Source of the DNA: Pelomyxa schiedti
Taxonomy: Eukaryota > Evosea > Pelobiontida > Pelomyxidae
Reading direction: 5' to 3'
DNA: 21,469 bases
NCBI GenBank assembly: GCA_020536535.1
Contig: JAHLWZ010001072.1
Location: 1 to 21,469 of the forward strand
The notes below the pieces were generated by a model, which made no database searches, was not told the origin of the DNA, and saw nothing but the letters and a program-made list of their open reading frames with translations. Shown in pieces: positions 1 through 9,069 of the stretch. Positions within the stretch are counted from its first letter, which is position 1. The number at the start of each line of letters is the position of its first letter. Made by a program: the position numbers and the translations under genes.

Positions 1-40
1 TTGTTTTCTGGAGTTACAAGCAAATTGTGAATTGGCAAGT

Positions 41-3000
41 TTAGTACTTGCTGGGCTTCTTATCAATCACAGGCTGTTGGGTGAATTGCGTCACGGACTT
101 GGCCTGGATGAACTGGGCTATTGAGGATTTGGGTGTTGCTGCCTTGCCTTTGACTTCAACCATCTTGCGTTTCCTGAGTCCAGCCATGGCAGCTGCATTT
201 TGGCTGTTGTGTGTGAGGTACGGTTAGCAGGAGATGGTAGTAGGACAAGGGGGGAATTACCTGGCACTTGAGCGGTCGCTGGCTTCAGTGACGTGGTGCA
301 GGCTGCTTGTTTTCTGAAGCTCCTCCTCAAGTGTCCGCATTTCCCTGGCAACGGCCGCTGCTGCCTTGGCCGCATTCTTGGCCACCACGCGAGGAGGGGG
401 TGGAGGAGGCGGCGGGGGCGGGGGGATTCCGGGCTTCCCCCCGGAAGGAGGTGGCGGAGGAGCCATGAAGCGAGAGGGCGGGGGAGGCGGAGGCGGTGGT
501 GGTGGGACGAGAGCTTGCTGGCGAATAGAAGGCGGCTCGGGCTTGGGTGGGGCAGTCAGTTCTTCGAGGGTCAGCCTTGCTTCTTTGGTGTGGGGGTGAT
601 CTGTTTCTTGTGTGAGAACAAGGGGGGAAGGAACCTTTGTCATAAGTGGGAGCGAATATTAACCTTTGCCAAAGAGCTGGGTGCGGATTTCAATGGCACG
701 TTTGAGGTCTACCATGCCTTGCTCTTTTTTGTCCGTGACAAACATAAGAGCACCAACTCGAATTAATATACTGCTCACTTGGAAGCTATTCTCTCCAAAA
801 GTGTCAGAGAGAATTGAAAGTGCCCTGGGAAAAGGTGAGGCAAATCTTGGGGAGGCATTGTAATCACCTCCTGCCACAGTCTTCAGCATTTGCATATCGC
901 TCTTGGAGTGCGAAAAGTGTTAGCACGTTCTCCAAGGATTGTGCCACTGAGGAGTGATTTGGTCCAAGAGAAATTTCTCGAATTTCCAGTGCCATCTTTG
1001 TTTGGGTCAGACTCGAGATAGGGGGGGTTTTGGCAAGTATACGGTGAAACATTCTTCTGCGTCATTGTACTGGTCCTGTTCCATGAATACACAACCCAAC
1101 TTATTAAGTACCCATGCGACGTCTGGATGGTAGTACCCAAAAGTCTTTTCTTTAATCTTCAGTGCTCTCTGGTATTTTGATAAGAACGGTAAACAAAGAA
1201 TAAGAAAAAGAAATATACCTTAAGATATTCTTCGGCCTTATCAAGATTTTTAGCTAACAAATCGCGTTCATAGTGATATAAAGCACCGATTGTGTAAGCC
1301 ACATCAGCAGTCATATTATGATCAGGTCCTACTTGTGACTCACCTGTTCAATAGACTGGTGAAATAAGGTGACTGAAACCTACACTCATACATATTCGTA
1401 AGGCACGCTCGAGAACCGGGTGAGCACTGGGACCTCTGCAAAGGGGTTAAAACACGTGTCAATTAATGTTTACGTACTGGCAAAGGTCAACATAGAGGCT
1501 TCCCAAGCTGTTTAAGGTTGTAGCTACTTCAAGGTCATCTGGACCTTTCTCCTTCTCATAAATCACAAGAAGATCCTTTAGCATGGACTCAGCTTTATCG
1601 CTCCTGTAGATGATTAGAAAGGACCAGAGAACTCAGTGCAGAGAAAAGAAGGAAACCTGTTAGTTACGTGGTACAGTTGCGCCAGATATCGCTTCACTTT
1701 AGCAACTTCAAGAGGCATGGATGTTGCATTGTACAGCTCAACGGCCTTATTATACATAGCTTCTGCTCCCTTTATCTTAGACATCTCATCAAAGCATCGT
1801 CCAATCCTGGAAAAAAATGTTAAATTTAATTCAGGAATTGTAAGTGGTACTTGTAGCAGAAATCAGCAGGGATGATATCAGGGGGGAACAAACTCTTGGA
1901 GACGTTATCAACGAAGGAAGCGCATATGTCGAAGCCGGAAACATTGGTCTCACAGAGACGAACCCAATGGAACTGTATGTTATAAGAAACCCTAAGTTTT
2001 TAATCGGAATATTACCAAATCGAATTTGGTGGCAGGAGAATAAAGCCTTTCCAGGACAATCGGGTCAGTTAAAAGAGAAATCAATTTAGGCCACTCTTCG
2101 GCCATCTCTATTTGATATGGAAGTTCTTCCAACTGTTTCGAATTAACAGAAAAATAGAATGTACTTATTAAGTATGAGTATTTGTACCTTTCTGTCAGTG
2201 AGGCCTTGGATCGTGGAGAAGAACGTTACAAGCTTGTTATGGAATTGAGTTTTAATTGCCTTGTCCCAAAGGAAGACAGATTTTGCAGCCTTGGCAATAT
2301 CCTCATTTGCAAAACTTAGCACACCTCGTGAAGAGATGAAGAGCTCTTCAATGACAACAAAGAGTGGTGACCTGTAAAGGTAATCACTCAAAAATCCATG
2401 CCCCTTTGAAAGAAAACCATTCTTCAGCTGTTATCCCACTCTGCTCAAGCAAATTCGAAACTTCATTTTCCAAGTCCAGGCCTCGTCGGGATGCACCAAT
2501 ATAAGACATGAAAATTTTCACTATCCCTTTTTTTGCTGGATCATAGTCAGCTTCAAGTCTGTTGAGGAGTAGTTCATAGAGCTTGGATGTGTTCTTTGCT
2601 GCTAGACACTGTTTGATGCGATTATCTAGTGATTCATGGTCCCCAAACACTGCTATATCATCCAGAAGTGTTTGTAAGAACCTGAAAATTTAAGATACAG
2701 CCAGTAGAAAATTTCTGAGATTCAAACCTGGGATTGGCTGTTTGACCTGCAGAGGCGATCGTAAATTCTTGTGGGTCGGATAATTTTTTAGCTCGTTGGC
2801 TCAAATACATTCTGACAAATGATTTGCGTTCTGCCTCTTCCAAAAGAGCAAGTTCAAGCGTTGGGCAGTTGCGCTTCTATAGAGCGAAGAATCTGATTAG
2901 ATAAAGCTATTATTGAAAGCTACTCTACTTTGAGGGTGTGAACTATTCTCTGTACGGGTGCAGTGGTAACAATGACGGTCATGAATGAGGGGAAAGTTCT

Positions 3001-5833
3001 TTTAAATGGTTTGCAGGGAAAAACTATGTGCAAACTTACTGTGGGAACCACAACAATTCTTGTGCATTCTCCCTCTCATCCAATTTGTTCAGTCCATCAA
3101 TGACCACAACCTCTCTCCCAGTTAGTTTGAGAATGGAATTTAACTCGAACACACAATATGGCGGTTGTTGACATTAGCCACGGAAAGATTCGATAGCCAA
3201 GTCACAAACGCTAGTGGAGCTGCTGTTTGGTCTGTTGGAAGTTCTACAGGTGCCGCAAGTTGTTCTGAGATCTAATCTGTGTAAGGCAATGCTAGTAGAA
3301 GAAAAGAGACCAGTCGCATAAGTCGGCCAAGCAGGAAAGCATAGTTAGTGGATGCTGGGGAGCAGCCGATGTAATGTAATGCAATAACATCCTCTGGGTG
3401 GTGCTCCTAGAAAAAGTGTGAGGCATTACGGATAAACAACTGAAAAAAGTACCTTATGTCTCATAACCCAGTTAGCAATTAAAGCAGACTTGCCACTTCC
3501 ACCCTATGATAGATTGAGCTCAAAAAAATTTTCCCTCAGAAAAACCTCTCCGACAATAACCATCGGCAATGCTTGCTCGCTTGAAACGAATTTATCAAGC
3601 TCCATGAAGTTGTTTTCATTGGGTAAATAAACCCGAGTAAGGTTGCGCGAAGTCAACTTGTGTCGAAGGTCTTCCCGCTCTTCATCACTTAGAGAAATAC
3701 CCTAGTTAAATGGTGAGAAGTGATCAAAATGAGTAGTGAGGAACCTCGGGATATTTCTTGTTGACATACTGCTTAAGATCTTCATACATGAAGTCGGCCA
3801 TCTGATCATGCCGAAGGTAATCCTTAACAGGATTCCCGGACTTGTGAATATCTGTCTTAAGGGCAGCTAGTTTCCTGCTTGCTGTGGGACCTTCAGCAAC
3901 ATAGATGTGCCTGTGTTCTTTCGGCACTTCCTCAATGAAGTATGGGTCCCTTAGGTAGAACCAACCAGGTTTAGTGGATCCATCATATTTGTGTCCGAGA
4001 AGCTGAAGTGAGACGTGAGCAAACTCTGAGATAATGATATTATAAAGAGCAACCATTCGCATTTCCAGTTCCGTTACACTACGATCTCGGAATTCATTAA
4101 TCCAAGGGAACTCACGAGCAGCAAGATCAAATGATCGGCTGAGGAGATCATTATTACTTGTGTCTCCTTCATTTGAAATAGCCCAGCCATATCGCTCACC
4201 ATAAAGACCAAGGAAGACGTTTGACTTCTCAACTTCCCTAAGGCACATTAGCAGCATGGTTGCTTGCTCACTTTGCGCTCCTGTCACACCCCTGGGACAA
4301 AGGTCAGCAATTGAAAGAAAAAGAGAAGAAGTACCATCGGAGATCCACATAGCTGACAGCCACATCCAAAGACATGCATAGCTTACGAATCTTGGGAATT
4401 ACATATTTAACCTTGATGAAGTTAGACGAAGAAAAGAAAAGAAAGTACACACAATCTTTTCTCTCTCTTCTTTCATATCCCTGAAGGGGCTGGAAATGAA
4501 TATCCTTATTTCCCTCTCAAACTCCTCTTGCTTGGCCGGCCTTGGCTTTTCTGTTTGCACAATTTCTTGAATTGCAGCCTGCAAATGTAGGTGAATGAGG
4601 AAAAACGTTACATGAGCCCAACTTTATCTTCTATGCTGGGTTCTTCCATGATTTTCATGTCAGTCAGCTGGGCAAGTTGTGTTCGTAAATCAATTTCAGT
4701 TTGTTGGATGTTCACAATAGAACGTCTAACATTCTGAAGTTGCCCACGCAGTATTGATATCTTTTAAAGATTGGTATTAAAACCAAAAAAAAAAAAGTGT
4801 GAAGAACCTTTTGCTCCACAGACTGGGAAAGATGGCCAGCGCCAGAATCTTTGGAAAATGAATGAAGTTTTTGGGAACAAAATTGCTTACCATAAAATCT
4901 GAATTCCATGGGAAACCCATAATGCCGACCGTTGTCATTTGTTGCATGGATTGGTACAGTACCTGGTGCCGCACTATCCGGAATTAACGGATTAGTTTTT
5001 ACAATATGTGTTAAGTAATACGTACACGCAAGGTGGAATGCTCACAATCACAGAGGTGCTACTGTGGAACTCATACTCCGTTGCAGTAACAGCTCCAACT
5101 TTCAATTTGAAACCAGGGCCTGGCCTAAAGTTGAGTCCAAAAACGGCGAGTCTGAAGTCACCGGTGTTGGGCCCTGTGATCGTTGTGGGACTCAGCAAAA
5201 GGATATGGCCAATAAAATAGAATGAAGAAGCAACCTGAAGTAGGCAAAACCATGGTTATTGTAGGTACTGGAACTGGGCCCGTTAATGTTGGAACCACAG
5301 ATGCAGGTGCTGCAGATGACACCGAAGATGTAGTTGCCACACTAACAACAGATAAGGCATCATCCTCTGTGGGAGTCACAGGTGGTGGGGGTGCCTTGGG
5401 CTTTGGAGGCATTTTTTTGGCCCCTCTGGTTTTATCCTGAACCCAGGTTTCAAGTACCGCTTGCATTGCGGGATTTTTCTTTAAGATAGCTTGGATCTTA
5501 AAAGAGTTGCTCTTCAAGTCCTCAGGGCGAACCACAATATGTGTCACCTACGTCAAAATAGGCATGGTTTGCATGCAGCACTCATGAGGAAATACGGCCA
5601 AAATAGGGGGGAAAAAAAAGCACCCAAAATAATAATAATCATAATAATAATGTGCCAACTCAACAAAGTCGCGAAAGCGGTTAGAATTGTACCATTTTCG
5701 AAGGCATTGACAAAACTTCTCCACCATAGTCACGTATTGTTTGGGTTAGTGCCTTCTTTGAGGGTGCAGGCAGATCCAAGAGAAAGAAAATATGGTCACT
5801 CAGGGCGTACTTCTCCGTAGGCGTACCAGCCAT
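41..5833 (-). CDS. Nephrocystin-3-like scaffold: BRCT-like, IPT/TIG, coiled coil, DUF4062, P-loop NTPase, TPR, polyproline
   Basis: A multi-exon gene of roughly 1,400 residues. It starts at the ATG at 5833; the stop is at 43..41. Exons resolved with matching phases: 5833-5693, 5547-5235, 5173-5028, 4962-4891, 4822-4808 (15 nt), 4760-4623, 4578-4453, 4411-4335, 4291-3745, 3701-3546, 3503-3453, then from 3406; the last two are about 600-261 and 203-41. Residues about 10-80 read as BRCT (YGGEV, MVTHIVV, LETWVQD). Residues about 140-200 are an IPT/TIG fold (ITMVLPTSGPNTGDF, FGLNF). A coiled coil follows. DUF4062 begins near residue 295 (RIFISSPFRDMKEER, VDLRWGVT, LGLYGERYGW). Walker A is GEGGSGKS (577-583 region, split by an intron) and Walker B is VVVIDGLNKL near 3100. 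A winged-helix-like part (2.1-2.8 kb) and kinesin-light-chain-type TPRs (0.7-1.9 kb) follow, then proline runs. The DUF4062/NTPase/TPR core is that of nephrocystin-3, a ciliary inversin-compartment protein. Function here is inferred; some TPR exon edges were not fixed. Confidence 0.85.
261..600 (-). repeat. Polyproline-coding low-complexity exon of the nephrocystin-3-like gene
   Basis: This exon encodes two runs of 10-11 prolines separated by a short SRFMAPPPPPSGG-type linker, then an alanine/lysine-rich helical stretch (AKNAAKAAAAVAREM). Runs like this typically bind profilin, SH3 or EVH1 domains. On the plus strand it is a strongly G-rich tract (about 391-505) that could fold as a G-quadruplex in DNA. 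The acceptor is ambiguous between 606 and 600 because two AGs in the same phase lie 6 nt apart. Confidence 0.7.
5627..5651. repeat. AAT/ATT trinucleotide microsatellite in intron 1 of the nephrocystin-3-like gene
   Basis: About eight AAT-type triplets interrupted by one ATC lie within the intron 5692-5548. It is an ordinary simple repeat with no coding role. Confidence 0.85.
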
Positions 5834-6346
5834 TTTACTTGTCGCAAAGGTTTTTCGTTATTTGCTTGGTTTTTTTCGCAATTCGTTGTTTTTTCCTGTT
5901 TTTTTTATTGGCCTCTTAAAAGGCGCTGGTTAACCGAAAAAAACCGGCGAGATCTCGGTTCAGTCTTCCCACTGTAGTGTTCATGGTAACGGGGGACCAA
6001 CTTAGTTCCAAGCGAGGGGCAATACGAGCTGTACTCCTGTACGCACTGGGCGAGAATAGTTCAAGACTTGGTGGGATTAGACTTTGAAAGAAGTACACGA
6101 CACGCGGGAAAGAAAAGGGTACAAGCTACCAAAAAAGAAGGTTTTTTTTAGTTAATGGAGTGCCTTACCCCAAATTGTGGGATGTCACAAGGTGGGGGTG
6201 TCCACATTTCGGCATTGCGTCGTGTGTTGTGTGGCACAATGACGATATTGTGGGGGCGATTTTGATGTGCAGGTGACTACTGTACGTGTTTTGGGTTTGA
6301 GAAACTGCGCATGAGAACGCGCAGTTGTCGGTTGGTCTGGGGTTTT
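5834..6346. other. Intergenic region between two minus-strand genes; one short hairpin
   Basis: No ORF here has recognisable protein character. It holds the presumed promoter of the nephrocystin-3-like gene, T-rich just upstream of its ATG, and the 3' flank of the microprotein. Apart from the inverted repeat at 6303-6326 I see no structured RNA, tRNA or repeat. Confidence 0.6.
6303..6326 (-). other. Perfect 8-bp inverted repeat (hairpin) just 3' of the microprotein gene
   Basis: AACTGCGC and GCGCAGTT are separated by 8 nt, with the near end 20 nt beyond the microprotein stop codon. If transcribed on the minus strand it would form a GC-rich stem-loop in the 3' untranslated region, possibly affecting 3'-end formation or stability. 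An 8-bp stem can occur by chance, so the role is speculative. Confidence 0.35.
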
Positions 6347-6454
6347 TTAGGCCTTGCCGGCGAATCTGTGTGCAAGGTAGCCAAGCACAGCCAAGACGGC
6401 GACGATGAAAGCAAAAACGAAGAGGAGAATGGCAATGATGTCTCCAGCGCCCAT
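6347..6454 (-). CDS. 35-residue single-pass membrane microprotein
   Basis: A complete intronless ORF with ATG at 6454 and TAA at 6347. The protein starts MGAGDII, has one strongly hydrophobic segment at about residues 6-27 (leucine, phenylalanine, isoleucine, valine and alanine), and ends with a short basic tail (HRFAGKA). This is a typical layout for a small membrane protein with a cytosolic or matrix-side positive C terminus. The codons are C/G-rich at third positions, unlike the T-rich flanks, which supports a real gene. It is transcribed divergently from rquA, with 315 bp between starts. I do not recognise the family. It could be a small respiratory-complex subunit, a SMIM-type protein or a stress-membrane peptide, but nothing in the sequence decides this. 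Confidence 0.55.
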   Translation of the reverse strand: MGAGDIIAILLFVFAFIVAVLAVLGYLAHRFAGKA

Positions 6455-6769
6455 TTATGTGTAGGTTTGCTTTATTGAGAGTTTTTTCTGTAGTGTGTGA
6501 GAAAGAGTGTGGCGTGTAGTAATAAGTGGTGTTTGTTTAGGGGGAGTTAAAGGGGGAAAAAAAATTATCCAACCTGTGCTGCGCCGCGCAGGTGTTGCTT
6601 GATGGTTTTTTTTTTGTTGTTTGTTTTGTTCTTTCGCCGGGAAACAACAAAGGAAAAGTCGCCCCAAAAATATGACGAGAATCAAAAGTACCCCCATTCA
6701 ATTGCAAATCTTGGGGAGGTTACCAGATTGATTGACGATTCATCACTGATCGGACTTTGGGGTTGGGTG
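6455..6769. promoter_or_regulatory. Divergent intergenic region between the microprotein and rquA (probable bidirectional promoter)
   Basis: 315 bp separate two divergent start codons, so both promoters must lie here. It contains a T-rich block at about 6605-6630 and a hairpin at 6572-6593 (ACCTGTGC, 6-nt loop, GCGCAGGT, one G-T wobble). No TATA-like element stands out. An open frame in phase with rquA extends back to 6599, but its T-rich translation looks like untranslated sequence. Confidence 0.45.
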
Positions 6770-7948
6770 ATGACAACTGCGATAGCCACCGACGTTGGGC
6801 GTTTATTAGGGGGACGCGGCATATCCCGCTGGTTTCTCGCCCCCGCTCGGGCACACTTATGGGACTCGCGCCGTCGACCAAGCGGTCGCCGTTGTGCCAG
6901 CGATGTCGTAGCTACGAAAAACGAACCGGCACAAACGAGGACAAGTGAAAAATCAAAAGAACAGCAACAAAGAGGGCATAATGATGATCATGGACAGGCA
7001 GTGATGCTGCCAGGAGCCAAGACTGTGATTGATTACTACAGCTGGGCGTATGTGTGGCCCCGCGCGGTTCGCTTTTGGAACAGAGACTTGTGTGTGGCTA
7101 CAATTCTCTGGTTCTGGCACAAGCGGCTCCAAAGGCACATCCACCACCTTCTCGCTCACCCACTTTTGTGAACAGTGGGAGTGTGCTTGCTGAGTTGTTT
7201 TGTGAATCATCCTTGTCGCCCTGGTGCCTGTTCCTTTTCTTAGTCTGGGTGTTTGGAAGAAACCTATGTAGAACCTCCCACAACATGACTCTTAACACTG
7301 AACTCAGGGAGGTGAGACAAGAGATTCCAGTTGGCAGTAAGGTACTTCAGGCCTCAAATGTTTATGGGTCATACACCCAGAATATGGCGAAACACATTGG
7401 CCCTCTTGGGACATTTGATGTCATTGACGTAATGCCCATCCAAGTGGAGCAAGCGAAGAAAAAACTTCAAGGGCTTCCTCAGGTACATTTATTCTTTAAA
7501 ATATCGAGTTTAACTTGAACATTAGGCTTCTGCCCGCCTTGCGGATGCAGCCAACCCTGGTGGCAATCCTCCCTATGATGCCTGCATAAGCTACTTCTTG
7601 TTGCATGAAGTAACCAGTAAGCAAAAGCGTGAGATTGTCAATGCACTTCTCAACCATGTGAAAAAAGATGGCGGCAAGGTTTGTCCACTTTGCCGAGGTG
7701 TGCTTTAAGTCTATTATTAGGTTGTATTCATTGACTATCATCGTATGGCAATGCTGCACCCACTGAGGCCTGTGATGCACCTCGTGTGGGCACTGTTGGA
7801 GCCGTTTGCACGTAATCTCACCCGCTTTAATGTCTGGGATTATGCTGAGAAGCCATACTCCTTCACATGGACAAAGAAGACCATGTTTTGGGGTTTGTAT
7901 CAAAAGACTGTGGCCACAGCAATAGTCCCCAAATATGATGAGCCCTGA
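6770..7948 (+). CDS. rquA: RquA: SAM-dependent rhodoquinone biosynthesis enzyme, mitochondrial, four exons
   Basis: Exons 6770-7167, 7272-7482, 7526-7678 and 7721-7948 join in phase to give 329 residues. Residues 1-85 are absent from bacterial forms; the first 45 are rich in Arg, Ala and Ser and poor in acidic residues (GRLLGGRG, RWFLAPARAH), as in mitochondrial presequences. The core has the RquA-type motif YYSWAYVWPRAVRFWNRD (near residue 90), altered SAM motif VLQASNVYG (157-165; Gln159 where methyltransferases normally have an acidic residue, followed by Val-Tyr), YFLLHEV, KKDGGKVVFIDYHR and LHPLRP...LEPFA. These separate RquA from UbiE/COQ5. The family converts ubiquinone to rhodoquinone using SAM as amino donor, allowing fumarate reduction at low oxygen. 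Eukaryotic copies are known to be laterally acquired. The alternative start at 6599 would add an implausible hydrophobic leader. Confidence 0.9.
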
Positions 7949-8223
7949 TACAACGGTTTTGACGTTTGGAAAAACAAAAACCAAAACTTTCACACTGTCA
8001 TTGATTACTACCGGGGTTTGCTAATGCATGTGTACCATCTCGTTCCTTCCCAACAAAGCAAGACTTGTAGTGCAGTGAAGTGTTGAGACAACCTAGAGCA
8101 GTGAGAGCCAAAAAGAAAAACAACAAAGTGAACTTCAGCACAACAAACCTCCTATCATTCAAACAGTGGTGTTTTCGCGGCGTTTGGGCAAAATCCCCAC
8201 AAAGAAGAAACCCACACATACAA
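7949..8223. other. Intergenic region between rquA and the GKLGG-repeat gene
   Basis: It is A/C-rich towards its 3' end, just before the ATG at 8224, which resembles the A-rich leaders of other genes in this window. I see no ORF of protein character, RNA gene or repeat. Confidence 0.5.
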
Positions 8224-8643
8224 ATGCAACCAATTCCAGAGGAAGCGGACCCATCCAACGACCCCGCGGTGCAGAAGATACTCAGGAAGAAGGAGAAAGG
8301 CAAGCCGCTGACTGTGCAGGAGGCCGGGAAGCTGGGGGGCAAGGGGTACAAGGCCGTCGCGAGGGCCGCGCAGCTGGGCGGCGAGGAGGACGCGGTGGAG
8401 GACATCCTGAGGAAGAAGGAGGCCGGGGAGCCCCTCACGCCCCACGAGAGGGGGAAGCTGGGCGGGGCGGCGTACAAGGCGGCCGAGAGGGCCGAGGCCA
8501 CCGGCGGGGAGAAGGAGACCATCGAGGAGATCCAGGAGAAGAGGGACGCCGGCGAGAAGCTCACGGCCCGCGAGAGGGGGAAGCTCGGGGGGGCAAAGGT
8601 GCAGGAGGCATTTAGGCGTGCCAGGGAGGAGTCGGGCGAGTGA
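8224..8643 (+). CDS. Hydrophilic protein with three 42-residue GKLGG repeats (LEA/KGG stress-protein-like)
   Basis: An intronless 139-residue ORF. I chose the ATG at 8224 because the repeats start right after it and the upstream 48 in-frame codons have ordinary AT-richer composition. Three repeats (about residues 15-56, 57-98, 99-139) follow the pattern ILRKKEAGEPLT..ERGKLGG.. then an Ala/Arg/Glu helix ending in a Gly-Gly turn; GKLGG falls at 35, 77 and 119, exactly 42 apart. The protein is highly charged with no Cys or Trp and no signal or membrane segment, so it is probably cytosolic and largely disordered or helical. The ERGKLGG core resembles the Gly-rich motifs of group 1 LEA (Em) and bacterial GsiB/KGG desiccation and stress proteins. 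That is motif-level similarity only. The coding part is far richer in GC than its flanks. Confidence 0.75.
   Translation: MQPIPEEADPSNDPAVQKILRKKEKGKPLTVQEAGKLGGKGYKAVARAAQLGGEEDAVEDILRKKEAGEPLTPHERGKLGGAAYKAAERAEATGGEKETIEEIQEKRDAGEKLTARERGKLGGAKVQEAFRRAREESGE
8266..8640 (+). repeat. Three tandem 126-bp coding repeats
   Basis: Units at about 8266-8391, 8392-8517 and 8518-8640 encode the 42-residue repeats. They are also alike at DNA level, with the block for GKLGG recurring at 8326, 8452 and 8578. The second and third units are the closest pair. The array probably arose by in-frame duplication. Confidence 0.8.
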
Positions 8644-9069
8644 GGAATGGAATTGTGGGCCCGCTGCGCGAGGAGCGCGAATGGAATGTGACTGGGGGTT
8701 CTTTGGTTGATACAACTGAAGTCGGGGGAGAAAAAATTTATCTTGTTCTGAGTTGAACTCCAACAAAGCTTTTTTTGGTGAAGGTGGACCCCTGATCCAT
8801 TTCTTCCCCTGTAACTTGAACATTTTTGGATATGATCCGGGGTGCGGTTCACAAAAAAGCAACGATCAACGATCAGAAGACCAAAAACACCAGGCACAAA
8901 CCAAATAGGACCCGGCATATTTTTTCCCAGCGTTGAATGAACCCTCAAAGTTTCAAAGTGAGTGAAGAAGCGAAATAACAATTAAATAACAAAAAAAAAA
9001 AAAAAAACCAAGCAGCACACACCCCCCTTCTTCCCAAAAACCAAACACAAATACCAAAGGAAAGGGACA
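8644..9069. other. Intergenic region between the GKLGG-repeat gene and the cyclase gene
   Basis: A 426-bp stretch with no supportable gene. It holds a 17-A tract at 8991-9007 and a C/A-rich leader running to the ATG at 9070. A long antisense open frame through here is a by-product of the GC-rich repeat gene. Confidence 0.55.
8991..9007 (+). repeat. 17-A homopolymer in the cyclase 5' leader
   Basis: An uninterrupted A tract 62 nt before the cyclase ATG. A comparable 15-A tract precedes the GH13 gene at 15733-15747. Confidence 0.85.

Noticed and set aside
293-766. 157-codon plus-strand frame rich in Gly and Arg
   Set aside because: It is the complement of the proline codons of the nephrocystin-3-like gene, with no domain signal.
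4777-4974. Alternative frames around exon 4-5 of the nephrocystin-3-like gene read as separate small proteins
   Set aside because: They read through an intron (4890-4823). Using the TTTCCCAG acceptor gives an in-phase 15-nt exon leading into the coiled coil.
6599-6769. Upstream in-frame ATG for rquA
   Set aside because: The extra 57 residues begin with a T-tract-derived hydrophobic run and an unlike charged stretch. The ATG at 6770 starts directly with a presequence-like segment.
8266-8640. CRISPR-like or minisatellite array
   Set aside because: The 126-bp units are entirely coding, contiguous without spacers, and conserve a protein motif.
7998-8981. 327-codon open frame on the minus strand across the GKLGG-repeat gene
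   Set aside because: It is antisense to a convincing repeat protein. Its Ser/Pro/Leu-rich translation is what the complement of the GC-rich repeats yields, and no family motif is present.
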